Assembly: GCA_003696125.1 (NCBI GenBank)
Contig: RFHZ01000245.1
Coordinates: forward strand, 1-8,134
Length of the DNA: 8,134 nucleotides
Origin: Nitrospinota bacterium
GTDB taxonomy: Bacteria; Tectomicrobia; Entotheonellia; J063
Direction: 5' to 3'
The notes beneath the pieces are model-generated. The model was not told the DNA's origin. It made no database searches and saw nothing but the letters and a program-made list of their open reading frames with translations. How positions within the stretch are numbered: position 1 is the first letter of the stretch; the number at the start of each line of letters is the position of its first letter. Shown here piece by piece: positions 1-5,983 of the stretch. The position numbers were made by a program, and so were the translations under genes.

Positions 1-1
1 C

Positions 2-26
2 CTTTGTGCCTGGTCTTTTGTGCCTG
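2..26. repeat. Two copies of a 10-bp direct repeat at the left edge
   Basis: TTTGTGCCTG occurs at 3-12 and again at 17-26, a period of 14 bases, just beyond the stop codon of the 378-residue gene. The array may continue outside the window. It could be a regulatory site of the next gene, a small tandem repeat, or chance. Confidence 0.35.
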
Positions 27-35
27 TATTATAAT

Positions 36-1172
36 CTAGCGATGAATGAACAGATAATCGACAACCCTGTTGACGAGCCATCCCCCGTTGTACGGTGCAG
101 GGAAGAGGGCGGCATCTCCCAGAGCAGACCAGATCAGGCGGCCGGTGGGATCGGTAAAGCCACCCACAGGATTCCAGGCAGCCGAGGGAGGGGTGGGGAC
201 CCCGAGCCGCAGCCAGCCGTTCCAGGGAAAATCTTTCAGTTTTACCGTGCGCAGGAAGATCGGGGCATGCAACCCGGTGTGGGAATCAAAGGCGATGTTT
301 TCCACCCCAGCGGAAAAGTCGGCATTGTAGTATTCGCGTCGTACCGTGTACCCGACCACGGTCCGCTCGCATCCTTCCACAAGCTGTGAGACCAGTTTTC
401 GCTCTATATTCACCTGTTCCTCTTTCCCTTCCGCCTGTCCCCTGATCAGGCGCTGGTACAGGGCATCAACCGCCCGTCTTCTCGCCGGTTCGCTTATGGC
501 ATCGGCCAGGAGCAGGTAGGCGTGAAACCAGCCCTGTTTGATCCAGGGAGGATTGATCCACCCGTTGAGGCTGAGGGTCTGGGTGGTGAGGAGAGCCCTG
601 ACATCCACCTCCTCCAAAGCCACTTTTCCTTTCTCCTCTACCGGCCAGGCCACTGCCTGCACGAGTCGTGTGGCCAGTTTCCCTTGGGGATGCACCGAGA
701 GCGAACGGTCGATAGAGTCGGCGGCAAGCGCCTGATATTCCGCCTTGGCCGCTTCGATCAGATCGAAGTGGTAGAGGTAGTCCTCATGAAAGGGGGTGAT
801 CGGGTAGGGGTGGAAGCGGAACCCGGGAAGAGCCTTCGTGACAAGCGTGGAAGCCAGGGTGCGGGCCAGTGTACAACGGGAGTCACGATCTTTTGCTGCA
901 TCCGGAGCCAGAGAGAGCACGAGGTACGATCCCAGAGATTCTACAAAGCGCACGTTGTCCGGAGGCGAAGAGTCAAAAGCCGGTTCCGGGCCGATATAGG
1001 CATGGATAGCGGCTTTGGGGAGTTGTGCCGCTGCTTCTCGGGCATCAACGGTCACGATACGGATCTCCTGCGGGTAAAAGGAAGGATAGATGGGTAACTC
1101 GTGTCCGGCCCTGACCGGGGTGAAGAGGATAAAGAGGCTTACCAGGAGTGTACCTATGACTATGGACTTCAT
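36..1172 (-). CDS. Secreted protein of unknown function
   Basis: A 378-residue protein I cannot assign to a family. The first 22 residues form a clear signal peptide (cleavage likely after VRA), and the mature protein begins GHELPIYPSFYPQEIRI. No other membrane segment is visible, so it is probably soluble in the periplasm. It has only two cysteines, C100 and C268, which could form a disulfide. There are many histidines, including H121, H129 and H135 in an aromatic-rich stretch, but no recognised motif. The C-terminal part (about 310-378) is rich in Trp, Gly and Pro. AGGAG lies nine bases before the ATG. It may have its own promoter in the preceding 156-bp gap. Context suggests a role linked to the copper and redox genes upstream; this is inference. 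Confidence 0.75.
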   Translation of the reverse strand: MKSIVIGTLLVSLFILFTPVRAGHELPIYPSFYPQEIRIVTVDAREAAAQLPKAAIHAYIGPEPAFDSSPPDNVRFVESLGSYLVLSLAPDAAKDRDSRCTLARTLASTLVTKALPGFRFHPYPITPFHEDYLYHFDLIEAAKAEYQALAADSIDRSLSVHPQGKLATRLVQAVAWPVEEKGKVALEEVDVRALLTTQTLSLNGWINPPWIKQGWFHAYLLLADAISEPARRRAVDALYQRLIRGQAEGKEEQVNIERKLVSQLVEGCERTVVGYTVRREYYNADFSAGVENIAFDSHTGLHAPIFLRTVKLKDFPWNGWLRLGVPTPPSAAWNPVGGFTDPTGRLIWSALGDAALFPAPYNGGWLVNRVVDYLFIHR

Positions 1173-1215
1173 CTCATCGTTCTCCTACTCATCGGTTCAT
1201 GGGAGATGGATTCCT

Positions 1216-1237
1216 AAGGGGTATACCTACTCCCCTT
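1216..1237 (-). promoter_or_regulatory. Dyad at the predicted start of the second promoter
   Basis: AAGGGG and CCCCTT (1237-1232 and 1221-1216) form a perfect 6-bp inverted repeat with a 10-base centre, overlapping the palindrome GGTATACC (1220-1227). Placement at the predicted start site makes an operator or a 5' hairpin plausible. It does not clearly fit the CueR or CsoR operator patterns I know. Confidence 0.35.
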
Positions 1238-1241
1238 CCGT

Positions 1242-1270
1242 TGTTTACCCTTTTTTCTCCTGTTTGTCAA
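1242..1270 (-). promoter_or_regulatory. Candidate promoter for the 378-residue secreted protein
   Basis: In the 156-bp gap 1173-1328 the minus strand has a perfect TTGACA (1270-1265), a 17-base spacer, and TAAACA (1247-1242). The -35 box is consensus; the -10 box is poor (about three of six). A weak promoter helped by an activator is possible. Predicted start is near 1235, leaving a leader of about 60 nt. Confidence 0.4.
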
Positions 1271-1328
1271 TCCCGGTTTTCTCCAGAAGAGGATGGTTTT
1301 CCTTGCCCACGGTCACGCAGATCCAGGG

Positions 1329-2201
1329 TTACAGAGGCTTGCTATCAGCAGTGTGGGTGAGGGAGCGGAGATAGTTGACCAGATGCCAGATCTCCTCTGC
1401 CGTGAGTCTTTCTCTCAACGCCGGCATCTGTGTTCCCGGGATTCCCTCCTGAATCAACTGAAACAGGATATGATCCGGATGTTGAGGAACATGGACCACC
1501 AGATCGGCCGGTGGAGGAGAGAGGTGTGCGGCCAGGGGACCATCCCCCCGGCCAGACCCCCCGTGGCAGGGCACACAGAATTGGGCGTACAACCGCTGTC
1601 CCTGCTGTAACGAGATGGCATCTGGGGGAACAGGATTCTGCCAGTCCTCTGCTCCCGGATTCATCAGGCCGCTCGCCTGGAGTACCAGCCCGACTCCCAG
1701 GAGGATCCCAACCGTGCCAGCAAGCAAGGCCCCGCCTCCCCACCGCGTTGCCCACCCACCGAGCAACAAGCCGGAGAGCTGAAGGAGCACGCCGGCCAGT
1801 CCAACCTCGATTCCCAGCAGGGTGAAGAGCGAGGGACGAGGGGCGACCTGAAAGATGGTATGGTTTTCCGGGTGCAGGGTACAGATGTACTCGAAGGTTC
1901 CGGCACGCCGAAAGGGCTGGGAGAGGGTCTCTCCTGGCCGCACGTACAATCCTCCCACCCGATGAGGGACCTGATCCTGGTTTTGCAGGACAACGACATC
2001 ATCCACACGCAGGTGGATGGTCTGGGGAATCGCGGTGACCACCTGCCCGGCCTGCAGACGGACTGCCGTGCCTGGAGGAATGGTCAGCACTACCTGGCGG
2101 GGCTTATCGAGTATGCCTGTCCATACTCCCCAAAGCACGGCAACCAGGAGGAGGCCCCCGCTCCCCAGGCCCCACAGGCGAGAGAGCCGTGACGTGTCCA
2201 T
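1329..2201 (-). CDS. Membrane-anchored cupredoxin-cytochrome c fusion
   Basis: A 290-residue protein with two redox domains. A helix at 12-30 leads to a cupredoxin at about 36-119, with VPH (H80) and YICTLHPENH (C107, H110, H114). Two helices at about 124-148 and 157-178 bring the chain back to the periplasm. A class I cytochrome c domain follows at 195-283, with heme motif C209-VP-C212-H213 and probable axial M259 (GTQMPAL). Both domains therefore face the periplasm. It could relay electrons to or from a copper enzyme. The usual Met copper ligand is missing from the cupredoxin loop; H114 is the nearest candidate, so copper binding is uncertain. AGGAGAAG precedes the ATG. This is the last gene of the chaperone operon; no clear terminator follows. 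Confidence 0.88.
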   Translation of the reverse strand: MDTSRLSRLWGLGSGGLLLVAVLWGVWTGILDKPRQVVLTIPPGTAVRLQAGQVVTAIPQTIHLRVDDVVVLQNQDQVPHRVGGLYVRPGETLSQPFRRAGTFEYICTLHPENHTIFQVAPRPSLFTLLGIEVGLAGVLLQLSGLLLGGWATRWGGGALLAGTVGILLGVGLVLQASGLMNPGAEDWQNPVPPDAISLQQGQRLYAQFCVPCHGGSGRGDGPLAAHLSPPPADLVVHVPQHPDHILFQLIQEGIPGTQMPALRERLTAEEIWHLVNYLRSLTHTADSKPL

Positions 2202-2209
2202 CGCTTCTC

Positions 2210-2656
2210 CTAGGGCTGGCGGACCGGGACGGTGATCGTGAGGGGAGCGCTTTTCTCAAAGCGGAGCTCTACCGTCACCGTATCCCCTGGCTGGAGGTCC
2301 TGCTGCAGGTCGATCAGCATGATATGGAATCCCCCCGGTTTCAGCGTGACCTGCCCACCGGCCGGAATAGGGAGGCGCGAGACCGGCCGCATGCGCATGA
2401 TATACCCTTCCATGCGGCTCTCATGTAGCTCTACCGCCCTGGCCACCGCACTGCGGGCACCCACCAGGGCATCTGCCGTCTCGCCGGTATTGCGCAGGGT
2501 CAGGTAGAGGGCGGTGTTCATGGCACGAGAGGCCGGACGCACCCAGGGATCACGCACCTGCACTGGAGGCGATGTCCCGGCTGCAGCCGCTGTCATCGTC
2601 CAGAGGAGAATACTCATGGTCAAGAAATAGCCGATCTTTCTAAGTTGAAAGCCCAT
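2210..2656 (-). CDS. PCu(A)C family periplasmic copper chaperone
   Basis: A 148-residue exported protein (signal peptide about 1-26). It carries the complete family metal site H78-X10-M89-X21-H111-X-M113, the exact spacing known for Cu(I)-binding PCu(A)C proteins, and the typical VRDPWVRPA start and PGGFHIMLIDLQ strand. In characterised bacteria PCu(A)C hands Cu(I) to the CuA site or to SCO, so its position right behind SCO fits a shared pathway. Start choice is clear: AAAGGAGGT lies just upstream of the ATG, overlapping the end of the SCO gene. Its TAG stop lies within the Shine-Dalgarno region of the next gene, eight bases away, so the two are likely coupled. Confidence 0.95.
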   Translation of the reverse strand: MGFQLRKIGYFLTMSILLWTMTAAAAGTSPPVQVRDPWVRPASRAMNTALYLTLRNTGETADALVGARSAVARAVELHESRMEGYIMRMRPVSRLPIPAGGQVTLKPGGFHIMLIDLQQDLQPGDTVTVELRFEKSAPLTITVPVRQP

Positions 2657-2659
2657 TGC

Positions 2660-3352
2660 TTACCTCCTTTGCTCTTGATGGAGCATGTACGCAATATCGT
2701 TGACGATGTCCTGGGGAGCGGTGCCAAAGGCAAAGAGGAGACGGAGCTGTCGGTGCCGGTCGACCAGGTACAGGAAGGAGGAGTGCGCCACCAGATAGCC
2801 GGTGGCACTCCCCTGGATTTTTTCGCGTTGGGCATAGACGCCAAACGCTTTCCAGATCGGCTGCAACACCGCTCGATCCCCGGTCAGGCCGATAAACGCC
2901 GGATCAAAAGCGGCTAGACGTTGCTGTAACGCCTCGGGCGTGTCCCGCTCCGGATCGACCGTGATCATGAAGAAGGTGACGGCACTTGCCTGCTCTCCCA
3001 GCAGCCGCTTGACTTTCACCATATCGGCCAGGGTCATGGGACACACATCTGGACAGGAGGTGTAGCCGAAATAGAGGAGGTTGAGGGTATTGAGCCGGGC
3101 ACCAAAGGGGAAAGGCCGTCCCTGCTGATCGATGAGCACAAAATCGGGAATGGGACGGGGAGGGGTGACGAGAGTCCCGGTGAAGGTATGGGCCGCACGA
3201 GACGGCCGGTGTTTCCAGAGCCAGAGGCCCAGTACAGACCCCAGGAGAACAAGGCTTCCCAGGAGGAGCACACCCAGGCGGCGTTTCTGCAGGAGCAATT
3301 TTTTCTCTCCCACGGTTACAGGTTGCCTCGCTACGTTTTCTTTTGACATCAT
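2660..3352 (-). CDS. SCO1/SenC/PrrC copper chaperone and thiol-disulfide protein
   Basis: A 230-residue membrane-anchored protein with a thioredoxin fold facing the periplasm. A helix at about 26-46 is followed by the SCO domain (60-228). The copper and redox site is complete: C100-PDV-C104-P within FGYTSCPDVCP, and the distal ligand H190 in LVAHSS. DPERDTPE (133-140) and the FIGLTGD stretch are typical of the family. SCO proteins help metallate CuA of cytochrome oxidase and related sites, and reduce its cysteines. The first two codons are both ATG (3352 and 3349); GGAGGAAGG lies upstream inside the end of the Cox11-fusion gene, whose TAA directly abuts the first ATG, so translational coupling is likely. 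The SCO stop TAA falls three bases before the PCu(A)C start, next to that gene's Shine-Dalgarno. Confidence 0.95.
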   Translation of the reverse strand: MMSKENVARQPVTVGEKKLLLQKRRLGVLLLGSLVLLGSVLGLWLWKHRPSRAAHTFTGTLVTPPRPIPDFVLIDQQGRPFPFGARLNTLNLLYFGYTSCPDVCPMTLADMVKVKRLLGEQASAVTFFMITVDPERDTPEALQQRLAAFDPAFIGLTGDRAVLQPIWKAFGVYAQREKIQGSATGYLVAHSSFLYLVDRHRQLRLLFAFGTAPQDIVNDIAYMLHQEQRR

Positions 3353-4795
3353 TTAACGTCCTTCCTCCCTGAGAGGCGATGATCCGGTGGTCTCTATGCG
3401 TTGCACCGAGACGTTGCGGATATGCAGTGCATAAGGATATTGCCCTCCATGTTCACGCACATCCAGGAGCACGAAGTCAACGGTCAGCACCGTGGTCTCC
3501 CCTGGCGTGATCTGGAAGGTGCGGGCAACCGGCGCATCTTGCACGGTGATGCGCACCGGTTTTCCACTGTTCAGTACCCCGTGGACGCTTTCGAGATGGA
3601 GCTTGAGCCAGCGATAGGTACCGACCGGGACCTGTTGGTGAAGGATGACCGCGTACCGGCCATCGACGAGTCGGGTGAGATCCACGTCCTGGACGGTGGG
3701 AGCCAATCCTAGCCAGGCACCGGCCTTCGGTCGCGTCCCTCGCTGAATATTGATCTGCGAGATGGAGAGCACGAGTCGGCGAAAATCGGTAATCGCCTCC
3801 CGATGATCCTGCACCCGCACCTCGAGCCAGCCGAACTCCAGGGCGCCGAGTTGCTGCGCTTCCCGGTCAGGTTCTGGTCCGGGAAAGGCCTCGATCGGAT
3901 AAAATGCGTAACGAATGGTGAAATGGGTGACGGTTTCAGGGGCATCCCATCGCACGCGAAAGGTCAAAGGCAGCTCTTTCTCCTCACCCGGTTCGAGTGT
4001 GGTCTGCAGGAAGCAGAAGCACTGGATGATCTCCAGATACTGGGCCTGATCCTGGGGAGCAATGCGATGGATCGCTTTGGCCGTTACCGGATGGTCAGAG
4101 AGGTTTTTGACCCGATAGACGGCGTGCAGCGTTTCACCAGGGAGGGCCAGGACTTCTTTCTGCACCGGCCAGAACCGCCAGGGGAGATGCTCCTTGACCG
4201 CAGCGACAAATTGCACCCGGATGGCACCAGCCCAGTTGAGAAACACCCGCCATCCTGCTGGCTCTTTCACCAATTCCCACGTGTCCTCCCCCGCGATCAT
4301 CGGAAGACGCTCTGCCCGGTACAGCGCATCCAGTCGGGTTTTTATCGCCTCCCGTTCGGGCGGAGACAAGCGGGCAAGCCGCTCAGCATCGAAATCACGC
4401 ACCAGTCGTCGCACGGCAGGCGCATTGGCATTGGGAATCCGGAAGGCGAGGGTCACCGTGGCCCGATCGCCGTGGATCTCGGTATGCCTTTCCTGATACG
4501 TGATCAAGGTAGCGAGTTTTTGCGCCAGCTCGCGGGCAGGTCCCTCCCAAGGGGGATTTTCTCTCAGATACTCCTCCTGACTCTTCCACTGTCTATCCTG
4601 TGAGGAGATGAGCATATAAGCCCGGTGTGAGTCCCGGGTGTACAGGGCATGCAGATAGTGGGTTAAGACGATCCAAGGCTCCTCTGGTGGCTGACCGGCC
4701 TGTCCCGGCAAGGGAAGAGCCGCCAGCAGGCCGAAGACCCACCCGCTCAGGACGATGATCGTGAAGAGAGATACTGTACGCCATGGCTGCACCAT
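3353..4795 (-). CDS. Three-domain protein with Cox11/CtaG copper-chaperone core
   Basis: A 480-residue exported protein. Residues 7-30 form a signal or anchor helix. Residues 38-190 look like an NTF2-like (DUF4878-type) domain ending in WELVKEPAGWRVFLNW. Residues 193-302 match Cox11/CtaG: VQFVAAVKEHLPWRFWP, then PGETLHAVYRVKN, the diagnostic IQCFCF with C259 and C261, a PGEEKELPLTF strand, and a closing ITHFTIRYAFYPIE-like stretch. Residues 332-465 resemble DUF4382 (SQINIQRG, VPVGTYRWLKLHLES, TTVLTVDF). Cox11 delivers Cu(I) to the CuB site of heme-copper oxidases. Normal bacterial Cox11 is about 190 residues with one helix directly before the domain and a third conserved cysteine there; that cysteine is absent here. 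The stop TAA abuts the SCO start with no gap. The Cox11 core is a firm call, the flanking domains less so. Confidence 0.82.
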   Translation of the reverse strand: MVQPWRTVSLFTIIVLSGWVFGLLAALPLPGQAGQPPEEPWIVLTHYLHALYTRDSHRAYMLISSQDRQWKSQEEYLRENPPWEGPARELAQKLATLITYQERHTEIHGDRATVTLAFRIPNANAPAVRRLVRDFDAERLARLSPPEREAIKTRLDALYRAERLPMIAGEDTWELVKEPAGWRVFLNWAGAIRVQFVAAVKEHLPWRFWPVQKEVLALPGETLHAVYRVKNLSDHPVTAKAIHRIAPQDQAQYLEIIQCFCFLQTTLEPGEEKELPLTFRVRWDAPETVTHFTIRYAFYPIEAFPGPEPDREAQQLGALEFGWLEVRVQDHREAITDFRRLVLSISQINIQRGTRPKAGAWLGLAPTVQDVDLTRLVDGRYAVILHQQVPVGTYRWLKLHLESVHGVLNSGKPVRITVQDAPVARTFQITPGETTVLTVDFVLLDVREHGGQYPYALHIRNVSVQRIETTGSSPLREEGR

Positions 4796-4811
4796 GATGG
4801 TTTCTCCCTAT

Positions 4812-4868
4812 AGACTCGTTTAGTGTAATACGCAGAGGTACGGAGTCTGTTCGCTCCGCCAGGACTCC
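4812..4868 (-). other. Gap with two mutually exclusive short stems before the Cox11 fusion
   Basis: The 95-bp gap 4796-4890 holds no gene and no clear promoter. On the minus strand GGAGTC (4868-4863) can pair with GACTCC (4847-4842), or AGACTC (4848-4843) can pair with GAGTCT (4817-4812), but not both. The second stem ends close to the Shine-Dalgarno (GGGAGA) of the next gene. This may be chance. Confidence 0.2.
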
Positions 4869-4890
4869 TCTCGCTGGGAAAGGGGACACC

Positions 4891-5325
4891 TTAGGCTGGA
4901 GACAAAGGGAAGAACAACTGCGGAGGGTGGTCCAGGACGACGCGGTACCCGGTGGCCCGGCAGGTCGTGTCTCCACCGGTTATCCGTTGACTGCTCAGAA
5001 GGAAGGGAGAAGGCCGGGACGGGAGTATCCATAGATCAGAGTCAGGCGCAGTCTTTCCGATGCCGTGCCCGGTCCCAGACGGGGAAAGCGTATAGGATGG
5101 GAACACCTGACCGGCTTGAGAGGAAAGGATGCGTTGCGCATGATCGCCGTAGATATTATACCAGACCAGCGATCCATCAGGGCGGAGTACGGCCCGATGC
5201 TGATGCGGTTGTGGCTGCAGTCCTCGCTCGGCAACGCAATGCGTGTGGGGAGGAGGGAGGAGCATTCCCCAGGGGAAGAGGTGGAGCAAAAGGAGGACCC
5301 CTCCCGCCAGTAGTCCTTTGTGCAT
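4891..5325 (-). CDS. Small secreted His-containing protein, function unknown
   Basis: A 144-residue protein I do not recognise. The first 24 residues are a strong signal sequence. The mature part opens with a potential metal-binding stretch: H27-x-H29-C30, then H41-x-H43. A second cysteine, C122, could pair with C30. There is no further membrane segment. The start is well fixed: an in-frame TAG lies two codons upstream of the ATG, and AAGGA precedes it at sensible spacing. It is the first gene after the strong promoter and leads the copper-chaperone operon, separated by 95 bp from the Cox11 fusion. Export, His pairs and context suggest a periplasmic copper-related role, which is inference. 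An overlapping 130-codon frame (5387-4995) looks like a shadow. Confidence 0.6.
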   Translation of the reverse strand: MHKGLLAGGVLLLLHLFPWGMLLPPPHTHCVAERGLQPQPHQHRAVLRPDGSLVWYNIYGDHAQRILSSQAGQVFPSYTLSPSGTGHGIGKTAPDSDLWILPSRPSPFLLSSQRITGGDTTCRATGYRVVLDHPPQLFFPLSPA

Positions 5326-5389
5326 ACTCTATCCTTCAACCTCGACCATGTTCCGGCAGAGAGGGCGGTGTCCCCTCCCCTCGTCATGA

Positions 5390-5410
5390 CCTCTCCCTAT
5401 CCTGGAGAGG
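5390..5410 (-). other. Leader hairpin
   Basis: In the leader before the ATG at 5325, CCTCTCC (5410-5404) and GGAGAGG (5396-5390) form a perfect 7-bp stem with a 7-nt loop. It is G-rich on one arm and might hide or mimic a Shine-Dalgarno. No riboswitch class is recognised in this leader. Confidence 0.3.
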
Positions 5411-5486
5411 GAAGCAAAGCCATCTCCGGCTAGGTACACATGGTCAGGTCGTGGTCTTGCGGTGATCTTCACGTCAAGCGCCTTGT

Positions 5487-5503
5487 GATCGCCTGCGGCG
5501 ATC
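5487..5503 (-). promoter_or_regulatory. Perfect 7-bp dyad at the predicted transcription start
   Basis: GATCGCC and GGCGATC flank a three-base centre, a perfect inverted repeat lying just downstream of the predicted start (about +3 to +19). It could be a repressor operator or a 5'-end hairpin in the leader RNA. The sequence shows only the symmetry; no regulator family is recognised. Confidence 0.4.
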
Positions 5504-5512
5504 GGATGTAAA

Positions 5513-5541
5513 AATATACCGGTAAAGGAGCGAGTAGTCAA
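5513..5541 (-). promoter_or_regulatory. Near-consensus sigma70 promoter for the copper-chaperone operon
   Basis: Reading the minus strand: TTGACT (5541-5536), a 17-base spacer, then TATATT (5518-5513). Each box differs from consensus at one position and the spacer is optimal. The predicted start site is near 5506, giving a leader of about 180 nt before the ATG at 5325. Its position between two same-strand genes fits an internal promoter that lets 5325-1329 be expressed apart from the upstream group. Confidence 0.65.
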
Positions 5542-5553
5542 GAGAGGAATTTT

Positions 5554-5595
5554 TGACCAATGGGAAGATCCCGGCCTGGACCCCGGATCTGGTCA
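5554..5595 (-). terminator. Weak imperfect hairpin after the cupredoxin lipoprotein gene
   Basis: Beyond the stop at 5597 the minus strand can fold TGACCA (5595-5590) with TGGTCA (5559-5554), and inside it AGATCC (5590-5585) with GGATCT (5571-5566). One base, 5590, is shared between the two stems. What follows is AAAAATT, not a U-run, so this is not a classic intrinsic terminator. It could slow or end transcription before the next promoter, or mean nothing. Confidence 0.25.
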
Positions 5596-5596
5596 T

Positions 5597-5971
5597 CTAG
5601 CGAGGCAGGACCTCCAGGTAGAGGAGAGGGATCTCCTGCTGGTCCCCGGCAGCCGGGAGGTTTCCAAAGGCATGGGCGGTGATCGGATAGCGTCCGGTTG
5701 CGTACGCCTGGAAGGTAAATACGCTGGATACCCCCGGTTTCACCACCTGCTCGATATCATACCCGTGCAGGTGAATGGTGACCGTCTCGTCCGTCATCCA
5801 CCAGAGGGTGACCCGGTCCCCCTGCTTTACCCGGAGCACATCCATATCTCCCTGGACGGCACGGTTACGGATATTGATGGTGAAGCTCTGCTCTTCCGAC
5901 CCGGTACCCGGGCAGCCGGTGAGCCATGCGGCCAGCACAAGGAGGCAGAGTCCAGACCAGAATACGCGCAT
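5597..5971 (-). CDS. Cupredoxin-like lipoprotein lacking a copper-binding cysteine
   Basis: A 124-residue exported lipoprotein: hydrophobic N-terminus, then lipobox LTGC with C20 as the lipidated cysteine. The mature part (about 30-124) reads as one cupredoxin beta-sandwich with the HLHGYD segment (H67, H69), a GRYPITAH strand (H100) and a YLEVLPR end. True type 1 blue-copper proteins need a cysteine in the C-terminal loop. Here the only cysteines are C9 in the signal peptide and C20 at the lipid site, so a blue centre is impossible. Copper binding by His alone, or a structural role, are the options left. A GGGGA Shine-Dalgarno precedes the ATG. It is the last gene of the right-hand group and is followed by a promoter for the next unit. 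Confidence 0.75.
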   Translation of the reverse strand: MRVFWSGLCLLVLAAWLTGCPGTGSEEQSFTINIRNRAVQGDMDVLRVKQGDRVTLWWMTDETVTIHLHGYDIEQVVKPGVSSVFTFQAYATGRYPITAHAFGNLPAAGDQQEIPLLYLEVLPR

Positions 5972-5983
5972 GGGTGTCCCCTG

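Noticed and set aside
522-1097. A 191-codon open frame on the plus strand
   Set aside because: It is antisense to the exported 378-residue protein and shows Arg/Gly-rich shadow composition.
1216-1237. A CsoR or CueR copper-regulator operator
   Set aside because: The dyad has G-runs and C-runs and a TATAC core but does not match the arm order or spacing of either operator type, so it is listed only as an unassigned dyad.
3803-4603. A 266-codon open frame on the plus strand
   Set aside because: It is antisense to the Cox11 fusion, whose motifs are clear. Long antisense frames are common in GC-rich genes, and it shows no family features.
4995-5387. A 130-codon frame overlapping the small secreted protein, preceded by a GGGAGAGG-like site
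   Set aside because: Composition is Ser/Arg/Cys-rich and erratic, with no signal peptide or motif. The overlapping frame has a clean signal sequence and a better fixed start.
5329-5541. A 70-codon frame starting at TTG, in frame with and just upstream of the small secreted protein
   Set aside because: Its TTG coincides with the -35 box of the predicted promoter, so it would not be in that transcript. It has no Shine-Dalgarno and no recognisable protein features, and it ends in TAG before the true ATG.
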